Source: an uncultured Pelagibacteraceae bacterium (GTDB lineage Bacteria; Pseudomonadota; Alphaproteobacteria; Pelagibacterales; Pelagibacteraceae). From it: a stretch of DNA of 64,000 bases. Below, one piece after another: positions 17,624 to 25,944 of this stretch. The stretch is from assembly GCA_902554765.1 (NCBI GenBank), contig CACDPY010000002.1, positions 62,001 to 126,000 of the forward strand, given 5' to 3'. The notes under the pieces are model-generated. The model worked only from the letters and a program-made list of their open reading frames with translations, was not told the DNA's origin and made no database searches. The stretch's first letter is position 1; the number at the start of each line of letters is the position of its first letter. The position numbers and the translations under genes were made by a program.

Positions 17624-17976
17624 TATAATTGAACTCCTGCTCCTTTAAGGAAAGAAGCTTTTTCATCGAGTGGCCATCTTGGTTTTGCAGGATGACTTAG
17701 CTCACTGAATTTTTTTATTTTGAATCTTTCTAAACCGACCATTGCAATCATTGCGGCATTGTCTCCACATAATTCTATTGGTGGAAACATATTTTGATAA
17801 TTTTCTTCATTACACAAATTTACTAACATAGATCTAATTTTTTTATTAGCCGCAACACCCCCAGCGACTACAAATATTTTTTTTTTTAATTTATTTTGTT
17901 TTTCAAATTCTTCAAATGCGATTTTTGTTTTTTTATATAAAATTTTTTCTACTGTTTTTTGAAAAGAAGCTGCCAA
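17623..17976 (-). CDS. tsaD: TsaD C-terminal part, separated by a frameshift
   Basis: This is the last third of TsaD (Gcp), the ATPase that transfers threonylcarbamoyl to A37 of ANN-decoding tRNAs. It contains AASFQKTVEKIL, the VVAGGVAANKKIRSML nucleotide-binding loop and CGDNAAMIAMVG with the third metal ligand Asp. The true frame continues upstream beyond the ATG at 17976 through FDL and KTEKEK to the frameshift at the T-run 18005-18010. Removing one base of that run fuses it to the N-terminal part and gives a normal protein of about 355 residues. Confidence 0.9.
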   Translation of the reverse strand: MAASFQKTVEKILYKKTKIAFEEFEKQNKLKKKIFVVAGGVAANKKIRSMLVNLCNEENYQNMFPPIELCGDNAAMIAMVGLERFKIKKFSELSHPAKPRWPLDEKASFLKGAGVQL

Positions 17977-17998
17977 ATCAAATTTTTCTTTTTCAGTC

Positions 17999-18697
17999 TT
18001 AATATTTTTTAGATATTTTTAAAACTGCAGTTTTAAGTCCAGCAAATGATAAGTTACATCCTCCTTTATTGAATATTGGTTTTGGTAATTCATATTTATT
18101 TGGATCTCCTTTTTTTGCTAATATTTCAATTTGAGGACCGCCAGGAAATTCTACTCCTAAGAGTTTTGCAGTTTTATCAAAAGCCTCACCCAATGCATCA
18201 TCTATTGTTGTGCCTAATCTTTTATATTTACCAAGACCTTGTACGCTTAAGAATTGTGAGTGGCCTCCTGAAATTAATAAAAGTAAATATGGATAATTTA
18301 AATTTGAATTTAATTTAGGACTTAAAGCATGTCCCTCTAAATGATTGACAGCTATGAAAGGTTTATTCATTGATGCAGCAAAAGCTTTACTAAAACTCAA
18401 GCCTACAGATAAACAAACTATTAAACCAGGTCCAGCTGTGGAAGCTACAGCATCAATTTCTAAAATTTTTCGTCCGCTGTCGTCAATTGCTTTTTGAACA
18501 ATCCAATCGATTTTTTCCATATGTGATCGAGCTGCTAATTCAGGAACCACTCCACCAAACTCTTTATGGACGTCAACCTGACTTGAGATAACATTAGATA
18601 AAACAATAGGTTTACCTTGATCATTTTCTGTTACTAATGATGCAGCAGTTTCATCACAACTCGACTCTATTCCGAGAATTAAGGGTTTTTTACTCAT
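17999..18697 (-). CDS. tsaD: TsaD N-terminal part, separated by a frameshift
   Basis: The first two thirds of Tsa[16 protein letters not shown] at the N-terminus, the metal-binding HLEGH at residues 119-123, the [11 protein letters not shown] loop, and [16 protein letters not shown] before an abrupt stop. On the minus strand the run of six A (plus-strand T at 18005-18010) shifts the frame; with five A, the reading continues K-N-I-K-T-E-K into the C-terminal piece. TsaD is essential in most bacteria, so a sequencing/assembly indel, or bypass by slippage on the run, is more likely than real loss. The gene is divergent from hemC. Confidence 0.92.
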   Translation of the reverse strand: MSKKPLILGIESSCDETAASLVTENDQGKPIVLSNVISSQVDVHKEFGGVVPELAARSHMEKIDWIVQKAIDDSGRKILEIDAVASTAGPGLIVCLSVGLSFSKAFAASMNKPFIAVNHLEGHALSPKLNSNLNYPYLLLLISGGHSQFLSVQGLGKYKRLGTTIDDALGEAFDKTAKLLGVEFPGGPQIEILAKKGDPNKYELPKPIFNKGGCNLSFAGLKTAVLKISKKY

Positions 18698-18753
18698 TCA
18701 AATAGTTTTTATTAACTGTACAATCTCAATACAAGAAAGAAATAAATTTAATT

Positions 18754-19068
18754 ATGAATAAAATAACTATTGGATCAAGAGGTAGCAAGTTAGCTTTAAT
18801 TTATGCCCAAATTGCAAAGGATAAGATTTTACAAAATTCCAATTTAAATAAAGAAGATGTAGTCATAAAAAAGATTATAACAAAAGGTGATCAAATTAAG
18901 GATATTAGATTGTCCGAGATTGGAGGAAAGGGTTTGTTTTCAAAGAGTATAGAAAAGGAACTTCAAGAAAAAGAAATTGATATAGCTGTTCATGCTTTAA
19001 AAGATTTACCGGTCATTGAAACAAAGGGTTTAATTACCGACACTTTTTTTAAAAAGAAACGATCCTAG
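18754..19068 (+). CDS. hemC: HemC N-terminal part, frameshifted
   Basis: Porphobilinogen deaminase joins four porphobilinogens into hydroxymethylbilane. This piece has the family opening TIGSRGSKLALIYAQ, the LSEIGGKGLFSKSIEKEL motif and AVHALKDLPV with the catalytic Asp region. It ends early at 19068. A T7-A5 run at 19044-19055 holds one base too many. Deleting one T or A restores the expected KRNDPREIL segment and joins the next piece. Whether the break is real or an error cannot be decided from the sequence alone. Confidence 0.92.
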   Translation: MNKITIGSRGSKLALIYAQIAKDKILQNSNLNKEDVVIKKIITKGDQIKDIRLSEIGGKGLFSKSIEKELQEKEIDIAVHALKDLPVIETKGLITDTFFKKKRS

Positions 19069-19669
19069 AGAAATTTTAATAACAACTGATAAAAAAAAAC
19101 TTAAAGAATTAAAATCAAATTCAATCATTGGAACCTCCTCATATCGAAGAGAATTTCAAATTAAAAAAATTAGAAAAGATTTAAAATATAAAATTATAAG
19201 AGGAAATATTGATACTAGAATTAAAAAACTTAATGAAGGTTTGTATGATGCTATAATTTTGTCTTATGCTGGAATTAAATCTTTAGAATTGGATGATCAA
19301 ATATCAGAAATATTTTCTATAAAAGATATAATTCCAAGTGCAGGACAGGGAGTTATTTCACTACAATGTAGAGAGGATGATGATGAAATAATATCTATAT
19401 TAAAAAAACTAAATCACAATGAAACTTTTAACAGAGTTATTGCTGAGAGAAATGTTTTAAAGATTTTAGAGGGAGACTGTGAAACTGCAGTTGGTGCACA
19501 CGCCGTAATAACAGGAAATAAAATTACTTTAGAGGCTGAGCTTTTTTCTTTAGATGGTAACATAAGATTCTATGAAAAAAAATCTTCTGTTATAGAATAT
19601 GCAAGCAATCTTGGTAAAGAAGTAGGAGAAATATTAAAAATAAGATCAAATAATTCATACAAAAAATAA
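19055..19669 (+). CDS. hemC: HemC C-terminal part, frameshifted
   Basis: This is the remainder of porphobilinogen deaminase in the +1 frame, open from the homopolymer at 19044-19055. It has GTSSYRREFQIKKI and RGNIDTRIKKL, which carry the arginines that bind substrate carboxylates, PSAGQGVISLQCR, and LEGDCETAVGAHA with the cysteine that holds the dipyrromethane cofactor. No ATG follows the shift until well inside the domain, so the piece cannot work alone. It is followed one base later by hemD. Confidence 0.9.
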   Translation, partial: RNDPREILITTDKKKLKELKSNSIIGTSSYRREFQIKKIRKDLKYKIIRGNIDTRIKKLNEGLYDAIILSYAGIKSLELDDQISEIFSIKDIIPSAGQGVISLQCREDDDEIISILKKLNHNETFNRVIAERNVLKILEGDCETAVGAHAVITGNKITLEAELFSLDGNIRFYEKKSSVIEYASNLGKEVGEILKIRSNNSYKK

Positions 19670-19670
19670 T

Positions 19671-20369
19671 ATGCACATCTTATTAACTAGACCATTAGAA
19701 GATTGTTCTGAAATGATTTTAAAATTTCAATCATTAGGGAATAAAGTATCACACCTCCCATTGTTAAAGATAGAAAAAGTGAAATATGAAGAACCTAACT
19801 TTTCAGAATTTAAAGGAATTATTTTTACAAGTGCTAACGCAGTCAAACATTTAAATGTCAAAAAAATTGATAAAAAAATTTTGTGTTTTTGTGTGGGTAA
19901 TGTAACAGAAAAAAAAGCTAGATGTGTGGGTTTTCAAAATGTTATTACAGCAGAAGGAAATGTGAAAAATTTAAAAGAGTTAATTTTACAAAATTTTGAT
20001 CAAAATGATGGAAAAATGATTTATGTAAGTGGTGAAACTATTTCAGTCGATTTAGACCAACAGTTGGTTAGGGATGGATATAAAATAAAAAGGATTATTA
20101 GCTATAGAACAATACCAAATGAGAGCTTTAATGATAACTTTGTTAAAGAGTTGAAACTTAATATGCCAGATATTGTTTATATTTATTCACAAAATAGCGC
20201 TGTAAACTTCTTAAAATTTATTAAGCTTCATCAGTCGGATAATCTTTGGATGAATACTAATTTAATGTGTATAGGTGAAAAAACATCAGCTATATTGAAC
20301 GAAATTAAATGGAAAAAAATATTTCTTTTTAATCCTGGAGAAGAAGAGTTTTTGTTATATAAAATTTAA
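19671..20369 (+). CDS. hemD: Uroporphyrinogen-III synthase
   Basis: HemD closes hydroxymethylbilane to uroporphyrinogen III with inversion of ring D. The two-lobed fold shows as ILLTRPLEDCSEMILKF at the N-terminus, FKGIIFTSANAVKHL, a middle ILCFCVGNVTEKKA and the second-lobe IVYIYSQNSAVNFL and LMCIGEKTSAIL. HemD is poorly conserved; position right after hemC (one base) supports the call. It has 232 residues. Confidence 0.88.
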   Translation: MHILLTRPLEDCSEMILKFQSLGNKVSHLPLLKIEKVKYEEPNFSEFKGIIFTSANAVKHLNVKKIDKKILCFCVGNVTEKKARCVGFQNVITAEGNVKNLKELILQNFDQNDGKMIYVSGETISVDLDQQLVRDGYKIKRIISYRTIPNESFNDNFVKELKLNMPDIVYIYSQNSAVNFLKFIKLHQSDNLWMNTNLMCIGEKTSAILNEIKWKKIFLFNPGEEEFLLYKI

Positions 20370-20371
20370 GT

Positions 20372-21457
20372 ATGGAATTATTGAATAATTTTTCTGAAAT
20401 ATTTTTATCGGTTTGGAATAAGGGAATCCTAGGAGTAGATATATTTCAAATTTTGATTGGAATAGGAATTTTTTTAATATTTTTAATTTTTAGAGGATTA
20501 ATTAGTAAGCTTATAATTAAGAAAATAGAAATTATTTCAAAAAGAACTACAAATAAACTTGATGATACTTTTGTTTCTGCTCTCATTGGACCAGCTAGAT
20601 TTTTACCAATTGTTTTAGGTTTTTTTATTGCAAGTTATTATATGACCTTTTCTAGTGAAGGTCGTGAAATTGTAGACACAATTAATAGAACTTTAATTAC
20701 AATTTTAATTTTTTGGATAATTCATCAAATTATTGAACCTGTTTCTTACATCTTAAGTGGACTTGATAAACTTCTAACCAGAGAATTAATTGGGTGGATT
20801 ATTAAATCTTTAAAAATTTTAATTTTTATTTTGGGGCTTGCAGCAGTGCTCGAGTTGTGGGGAATAAAAATTGGCCCAATTATTGCTGGTTTAGGTTTGT
20901 TTGGTGTTGCAGTAGCTTTAGGTGCTCAAGATTTATTCAAGAATTTAATTTCAGGAATTTTAGTTCTTGTTGAAAAAAGGTTTAAAATAGGTGATTGGAT
21001 TCTTGTTGATGGAATTATAGAGGGCATAGTTGAGAAAATTGGTTTTCGTTCAACAACAATAAGAAAATTTGATAAATCTCTTGCAATAATTCCAAATTTT
21101 CAGTTTGCTGAAAATGCGGTTGTTAATGTAAGTGAAACTTCAAACTGGTTAATAAGTTGGATTATCACTCTTCAATATGACACTACAGTTGATCAATTAA
21201 AAACAATTAGAAATCAAATTGAGGATCATATTAAAAAAAGTGAGGATTTTGATACAAATATAGGTATTGCAGTTAGAGTAGATAAATTTTCTGATAGTTC
21301 AATTGATATGTATGTGCGTTGTTTTACAAAATCAGACAGCTGGAATGAATGGCTTTCTGTGAAAGAGAAACTGGCCATTGAAGTTAAACAAATTGTAGAG
21401 AGTAATAAAGCTGCATTCGCATTTCCAAGCTCTTCAATTTATATTGAAAAAAAATGA
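20372..21457 (+). CDS. MscS-family small-conductance mechanosensitive channel
   Basis: A 361-residue channel with about four N-terminal membrane helices. The pore helix signature is GLFGVAVALGAQDLFKNLISG, followed by the beta domain VEKRFKIGDWILVDG and the GFRSTTIRKFDKSLAIIPN strand-loop, then the alpha/beta vestibule. It releases solutes on hypo-osmotic shock. It starts two bases after hemD and overlaps yggT by four bases, so it is in the hemC-hemD-mscS-yggT-folD run. Confidence 0.92.
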   Translation: MELLNNFSEIFLSVWNKGILGVDIFQILIGIGIFLIFLIFRGLISKLIIKKIEIISKRTTNKLDDTFVSALIGPARFLPIVLGFFIASYYMTFSSEGREIVDTINRTLITILIFWIIHQIIEPVSYILSGLDKLLTRELIGWIIKSLKILIFILGLAAVLELWGIKIGPIIAGLGLFGVAVALGAQDLFKNLISGILVLVEKRFKIGDWILVDGIIEGIVEKIGFRSTTIRKFDKSLAIIPNFQFAENAVVNVSETSNWLISWIITLQYDTTVDQLKTIRNQIEDHIKKSEDFDTNIGIAVRVDKFSDSSIDMYVRCFTKSDSWNEWLSVKEKLAIEVKQIVESNKAAFAFPSSSIYIEKK

Positions 21458-21744
21458 TAGCTATTTTTTATTTGGTTTTACAAATATTAAAACTTTACTC
21501 GTATGTTGTTATTGCTAACGTAATTGTGAGTTGGCTAATATCTTTTAACATATTAAATACTCAAAATAGATTTGTTTATTCTATTTTAGAATTAAGTTAT
21601 CGTCTTACAGATCCAATATTGAATAAAATCAGACGTTTTTTACCAAATTTAGGTTCACTTGATATTTCACCTATAATTTTACTGCTATTGATTTGGTTTA
21701 TAGAAATGTGTATGAAGCTCTACATTGCACCAATGATATTCTAA
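21454..21744 (+). CDS. YggT-family membrane protein
   Basis: The 96 residues show the YggT pattern: two hydrophobic helices around a central LTDPILNKIRRFLPNLGSLDISPI motif, which is the best conserved part of the family. Function is not established; YggT proteins are linked to osmotic tolerance and cell division by genetics in other organisms, and here it overlaps the MscS gene by ATGA. The second half ends with a helix LLLIWFIEMCMKLYI. Confidence 0.9.
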   Translation: MIAIFYLVLQILKLYSYVVIANVIVSWLISFNILNTQNRFVYSILELSYRLTDPILNKIRRFLPNLGSLDISPIILLLLIWFIEMCMKLYIAPMIF

Positions 21745-21747
21745 TTT

Positions 21748-22593
21748 ATGATTTTAATTGACGGAAAAAAAGCAGCTGCAGAATTAAGAGAAAAACTTAA
21801 AAAAGAAGTTGCTGAATTAAAAACAAAACACAACAAAGTACCTGGATTAACGGTAATCTTAATTGGAGATATGACCCCGAGCCAAATTTATGTTCGGAAT
21901 AAAGAAAAATCTGCTAATGAAGTGGGTTTAAAATCTGAAGTGATTAAATATCCAGCAACTGTAGAAGAAAAAACTGTTCTAGAAAAAATTAAAGAATTAA
22001 ATCAAGATAAAACTGTTTCTGGAATTTTAGTACAATTACCATTACCAAAACATATTGATAAGCAAAAAGTTATTGAGACTATTGATCCTTCAAAAGATGT
22101 GGACGGTTTTCATCCAATGAATGTTGGAAATCTTTCTTCAGGATATGAAAGTTCTGTACCATGTACCCCGTTAGGATGTTATTTATTAATTAAAAAAATT
22201 GAGTCAAATCTTAGTGGAAAAAAAGCAGTTATAGTTGGTAGATCAAATTTGAACGGAAAACCAATGACACAACTTCTTTTAAAAGAAAACTGTACAGTTA
22301 CAATTACACATTCAAAAACTAAAGATTTAAAAGCTGAATGTTTAGAAGCTGACATTATAGTTGCAGCTGTTGGCATTCCTGAACTTGTAAAAGGAGATTG
22401 GGTTAAAAAAGACACAATTGTAATTGATGTTGGAATTAATAAAACTGAAAAAGGTATTGTAGGTGATGTTGCGTTTGATGAAGTTTCAAAAAATGCAAAA
22501 GCACTTACTCCAGTTCCTGGGGGTGTAGGTCCTATGACAATAGCCTGTTTATTAAAAAACACGATAGACTGTTTCAAAAGATCGCAAATTTAA
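21748..22593 (+). CDS. folD: FolD, methylenetetrahydrofolate dehydrogenase/cyclohydrolase
   Basis: FolD interconverts methylene-, methenyl- and formyl-THF with NADP. The catalytic Lys lies in the YVRNKEKSANEVGL segment. Also present are GILVQLPLPKHI, the KDVDGFHPMNVG motif with the folate-contacting Asp, the GRSNLNGKPMTQLLL nucleotide loop, and the C-terminal TPVPGGVGPMTIACLL. It has 281 residues, standard length. It supplies one-carbon units for purH and serine/glycine metabolism. Confidence 0.96.
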   Translation: MILIDGKKAAAELREKLKKEVAELKTKHNKVPGLTVILIGDMTPSQIYVRNKEKSANEVGLKSEVIKYPATVEEKTVLEKIKELNQDKTVSGILVQLPLPKHIDKQKVIETIDPSKDVDGFHPMNVGNLSSGYESSVPCTPLGCYLLIKKIESNLSGKKAVIVGRSNLNGKPMTQLLLKENCTVTITHSKTKDLKAECLEADIIVAAVGIPELVKGDWVKKDTIVIDVGINKTEKGIVGDVAFDEVSKNAKALTPVPGGVGPMTIACLLKNTIDCFKRSQI

Positions 22594-22630
22594 TATTTAA
22601 ATCAGTAAATTTTTTTTGTTAAATTAGGTT

Positions 22631-22834
22631 ATGAAAAAACCTAGATATCCATATAGAATTGCGATTCTTATGATAATACTTACAGTACCTCCCATAGGAG
22701 CAACTCAGTTAGGATGGTATTTGTATGACCAGCAAACTGGATTTGATTATGGTATGATTGTTGGCACATTTTCAGTAATATATGCTGCTTGGTTAATGTA
22801 TGAAAAAAATTGGAGAGAAGATGATGAGGATTAA
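22631..22834 (+). CDS. Small two-helix membrane protein, unknown
   Basis: The 67-residue protein has a basic start (MKKPRYPYR), a helix IAILMIILTVPPIGATQLGWYLY, a short loop, a second helix YGMIVGTFSVIYAAWLMYE and an acidic tail. Both termini probably face the cytoplasm. No family is recognised. It is followed three bases later by a SHOCT protein gene, which suggests an operon after folD. Confidence 0.65.
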   Translation: MKKPRYPYRIAILMIILTVPPIGATQLGWYLYDQQTGFDYGMIVGTFSVIYAAWLMYEKNWREDDED

Positions 22835-22837
22835 CTT

Positions 22838-23098
22838 ATGGAAAAAATAATTTTTTTTAGTCTTGTATTACCAATATTTGGTTTCGTACTTTATTTAGGT
22901 ATTAATGCTATTATGAAAGGTGTGAGCGCTAAAAATGCCAACAAAGAGAATGATGATTCAGGAAAAAATGAAATTGAAAACTCATCTGAGGTTAATAAAA
23001 ATCTGAGTAAAGAACTTGATAAGCTTAATAATCTTTTAAAAGAAGGTGTTTTAACTCAAGAAGAATTCGAAAAAGCAAAAAAAAAATTATTAGATTAA
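22838..23098 (+). CDS. SHOCT-domain small membrane protein
   Basis: One N-terminal helix (IIFFSLVLPIFGFVLYLGINAIM) is followed by a charged linker and a C-terminal SHOCT motif, LDKLNNLLKEGVLTQEEFEKAKKKLL. SHOCT is a short oligomerisation domain found at the ends of many proteins; by itself it says little about function. It has 86 residues. Its stop shares TTAA with the stop of the convergent metallo-hydrolase gene. Confidence 0.8.
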   Translation: MEKIIFFSLVLPIFGFVLYLGINAIMKGVSAKNANKENDDSGKNEIENSSEVNKNLSKELDKLNNLLKEGVLTQEEFEKAKKKLLD

Positions 23099-24162
23099 TT
23101 ATAGTTAAGTAATTTTTTTAAAGATCTAAACTCACCTATTTTATAAATAATAGCATCTTCTTTTTTAAACCCATATTTTTCTGCACTATTTTTAAATCGG
23201 ATAGGTGGTTCCATTATCGGCTCTAATGATAAAACAAATGTGCCCCAGTGAGTTCCTAAAACTTTTTTGCTTTTTAAATCCTGAGCAACCTGCAAGGCTT
23301 CCTCAGGTGTAGTATGATAAACTGATTTATCAAACATAGGTCTAAAATCATAAGCTCCAATGTTGATCATAGATAAATCAATTGGTCCATATTTGTCACC
23401 TAAGTCTTTATAAATATTTCCATATCCTGTATCACAAGCAAATAATATTTTTTTATTTTTATATTCAATTAAAAAATTTCCCCAAAGAGTTTTATTTGTA
23501 TCAGTCAAACTTCTTTTTGACCAATGAACTGCAGGCAATAATGTAATCTTTAAATCATCGTTAATTTTTATTTCATCATACCAATCCATTTCATTAACAT
23601 CTTTGTATCTTTGAAAATATTTGCCAAGTTTAAGAGGGAGTAGAACCTTCGCATCTTTATAAGGAAAACCTCTAATAGTTGACATGTCTTGATGATCGTA
23701 ATGATTGTGAGTAAGTAAAAAAACGTCTGTTTTAGGAATTTCTTTTAAATCAAGCGCTGGTTTTACGTATCTCTTTGGTCCAAAAATTAAAGGTCCTGCA
23801 TTTTTTGAAAAAACTGGATCTGTAATAATTGTTGTCTCACCTAATTTAATTAAGAATGTAGCATGCCCTATCCAAGCAATATAATCATCATTTTTAAATT
23901 TCTCTAAATTTTCTTTAACAATTTTTTTATCTATAGCATGATCTTTTGGAATAGTAATATCAATTTTCTTTTTTTCTTTAATAAATGTTCTATAGGAAAA
24001 TTTTATATCACTTGATCGAACTGGAGATCCTTCAGGATTCCTAAAAGTTCCATCTGGTAAATGATGATAAGGTTTTTTTTCCATAGCTAGAACAATAGAG
24101 TTACACGAAGTTATCCCAATTAAAAAACATAAAATTTTAATTAATTTTTTTCCATCAACCAC
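23095..24162 (-). CDS. MBL-fold metal-dependent hydrolase, NAPE-PLD-like, exported
   Basis: A 355-residue metallo-beta-lactamase-fold enzyme. Metal ligands are visible in LTHNHYDHQD (HxHxDH), in LLPAVHWSKRS and in LFACDTGYG, with the last His in LGTHWGTF. The sequence DYIAWIGHATFLIKLG before the metal site is typical of the group that includes NAPE-PLD and RomA-type proteins. The N-terminus looks like a signal peptide with a possible lipobox-like Cys in LIGITSCNS. Possible substrates include phospholipid derivatives, but this is not proven. It overlaps the sugar dehydrogenase gene by 22 bases. Confidence 0.85.
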   Translation of the reverse strand: MVDGKKLIKILCFLIGITSCNSIVLAMEKKPYHHLPDGTFRNPEGSPVRSSDIKFSYRTFIKEKKKIDITIPKDHAIDKKIVKENLEKFKNDDYIAWIGHATFLIKLGETTIITDPVFSKNAGPLIFGPKRYVKPALDLKEIPKTDVFLLTHNHYDHQDMSTIRGFPYKDAKVLLPLKLGKYFQRYKDVNEMDWYDEIKINDDLKITLLPAVHWSKRSLTDTNKTLWGNFLIEYKNKKILFACDTGYGNIYKDLGDKYGPIDLSMINIGAYDFRPMFDKSVYHTTPEEALQVAQDLKSKKVLGTHWGTFVLSLEPIMEPPIRFKNSAEKYGFKKEDAIIYKIGEFRSLKKLLNYN

Positions 24163-25232
24163 AAACTATCTCCTGCTAAAAAATAAATTTTCCCATTATT
24201 TGGATGAACTTGTATATCTCTTATTCTTCCAATTTCATCTTTAAAAATAATTTCTTCTTTTATACTAGAAGTATTTTTAAATATTAATTTTCTTAAAGAT
24301 TTATCTTTCAGAGAAGTTATTAAAGCATTTCCATTCCATTCTTTAAATTCATCACCTTTATAAATAGTTATTGCACTTGTTGCGATAGAAGGTACCCAGT
24401 AATGTATTGCTTTTGTAAAACCAGGTTTCCATTTAGGTCCAATAGGTATACCTGAATAATTTTTTCCTCCCCAACCTAATATTTTCCATCCATAGTTCTC
24501 TCCTTTTTTAGCCTCACCAAACCAATCCCCTCCTTTTGCTCCATGATTACTCATATAAATTTTTCCATCAAATGGTGACAAAACTAAACCTTGAGGGTTT
24601 CTAATTCCAATTTGATAAATTTCTGGTAGCCAATCCGATTTTCCTTTAAATTTTGGGTTATCTTTAGGAATACTTCCATCAACGTTTATTCTAATAATAC
24701 TCCCGGGATGTTTGGTTGGATCTTGTGCAATCATGCCTTGGCCTCTCTCACCAGCTGATGCAAATAGATAATTACCTTTGATCGCTAATCTAGATCCGAA
24801 ATGATATCCAGAGTCGATTGGTGGATTTGCTTGAAAAATATTTTCAAAGATTAAATCTTTATTATTAAATTTTGCTTTTGCAATTGAAGTGCTTGTTTTC
24901 CAATTGCCTCTATTTTCTGAATAAGAGATATAGATAAAATTGTCTTTATATAGAATATCTAATAACCCACCCTGTCCGTGTTCTAAGTAATTTAAATCAT
25001 GTTCAACATTAGAAATTTTTTGTGAGTTAATATCAATAATTTTTATTTTACCACTTTTTTCAGTAATTATTAATTCATTATCATTTATGAACGAAGAACC
25101 CCATGGATCATTTAATTTCACTATTTTTTTAAATTTGAAATCTTGAGAAAATAAATTTGTTGAAAAAATTAAAAAAAAAAAAATTAAAATTAGATATTTT
25201 TTCACTTTACGAAAGTTTAGATCTTCCACCAT
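24141..25232 (-). CDS. PQQ-dependent sugar dehydrogenase family (soluble glucose/sorbosone type), exported
   Basis: The protein has a signal peptide (LILIFFFLIFSTNLFSQ) and a six-bladed propeller of the GSDH/Asd type: LNDPWGSSFINDNELIITEKSG, HGQGGLLDILY, GSRLAIKGNYLFASAGERG, then IYQIGIRNPQGLVLSPFDGKIY and GENYGWK, which line the PQQ/Ca2+ site. It has 363 residues. These periplasmic enzymes oxidise aldose sugars; some members do not bind PQQ tightly, so substrate and activity remain open. It is the middle gene of a three-gene overlapping operon. Confidence 0.85.
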   Translation of the reverse strand: MVEDLNFRKVKKYLILIFFFLIFSTNLFSQDFKFKKIVKLNDPWGSSFINDNELIITEKSGKIKIIDINSQKISNVEHDLNYLEHGQGGLLDILYKDNFIYISYSENRGNWKTSTSIAKAKFNNKDLIFENIFQANPPIDSGYHFGSRLAIKGNYLFASAGERGQGMIAQDPTKHPGSIIRINVDGSIPKDNPKFKGKSDWLPEIYQIGIRNPQGLVLSPFDGKIYMSNHGAKGGDWFGEAKKGENYGWKILGWGGKNYSGIPIGPKWKPGFTKAIHYWVPSIATSAITIYKGDEFKEWNGNALITSLKDKSLRKLIFKNTSSIKEEIIFKDEIGRIRDIQVHPNNGKIYFLAGDSLWLMEKN

Positions 25233-25917
25233 CTACTGCAATTATCTGACCAGTTACCCAAGAACTATCTTCAGTGATAAGAAACTTTGCAAGGGAAGCA
25301 GAGTCTCTTCCCTCTCCCAATCTTTTTAATGGATGCGCTTTTGCAATTCCATCAGCAAGTGCTTTATTTTTTAACATTGGTTCTGCAATTTTAGAATTCG
25401 TTAAGCTAGGAGCAATACAGTTAACTCTAATACTTGGTGCAAATTCAGCTGCTAGAGAAACAGTCAATCCTTCAACAGCAGCTTTTGCTGAGGCAATTAT
25501 TGCATGATTAGTAAAACCTCTTTGAGCTGCAACTGTTGAAAATAAAACTATTGAACCCTTATTTTTTTTTAAACTTTCTTGGTACCCCTTAATTACTTCA
25601 ACTGCCGAATAAAGATTTAGCTTCATACATTTATTGAAATCTTGCTCGGCAACCATCCTTAAAGGTTTTAAATCTATTGAGCCAACACAATAAGCAATAC
25701 CTTTAGTTTCTGCGATATCATTTTTTACTTTATCAATAAATCCCTCTTCCAAGACATCAGCTACAGTGGATGAACATCCTAGTTTGTCAGAAATATTTTT
25801 AAGTTCAGCTTCATTTCTTGCAACTAAATGAACATTATTTCCTGAACTTACTAATTGTTCTGCTAAACTCGATCCGATTGAACCTGTCGCACCAAAAACA
25901 ATATATTTTTCTGACAT
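25207..25917 (-). CDS. SDR-family protein lacking the catalytic Tyr
   Basis: The Rossmann motif GATGSIG (residues 9-15) and the C-terminal DGGRSKLS end identify a short-chain dehydrogenase. The active-site Ser is in LFSTVAAQ (S127). The YxxxK motif reads IASAK at 141-145: the Lys is kept but the Tyr is Ile. A subgroup of bacterial SDRs with this change exists to my knowledge, so it may be a family trait, but normal proton relay would be lost. It has 236 residues. It overlaps the sugar dehydrogenase by 26 bases and lies 27 bases from the divergent photolyase-related gene. Confidence 0.88.
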   Translation of the reverse strand: MSEKYIVFGATGSIGSSLAEQLVSSGNNVHLVARNEAELKNISDKLGCSSTVADVLEEGFIDKVKNDIAETKGIAYCVGSIDLKPLRMVAEQDFNKCMKLNLYSAVEVIKGYQESLKKNKGSIVLFSTVAAQRGFTNHAIIASAKAAVEGLTVSLAAEFAPSIRVNCIAPSLTNSKIAEPMLKNKALADGIAKAHPLKRLGEGRDSASLAKFLITEDSSWVTGQIIAVDGGRSKLS

Positions 25918-25944
25918 AAAAAATTTTATTAGTTATATTTAAAT

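Noticed and set aside
22179-22577. 132-residue minus-strand reading frame inside folD
   Set aside because: It lies wholly within the well-supported folD and its translation has no recognisable domain.
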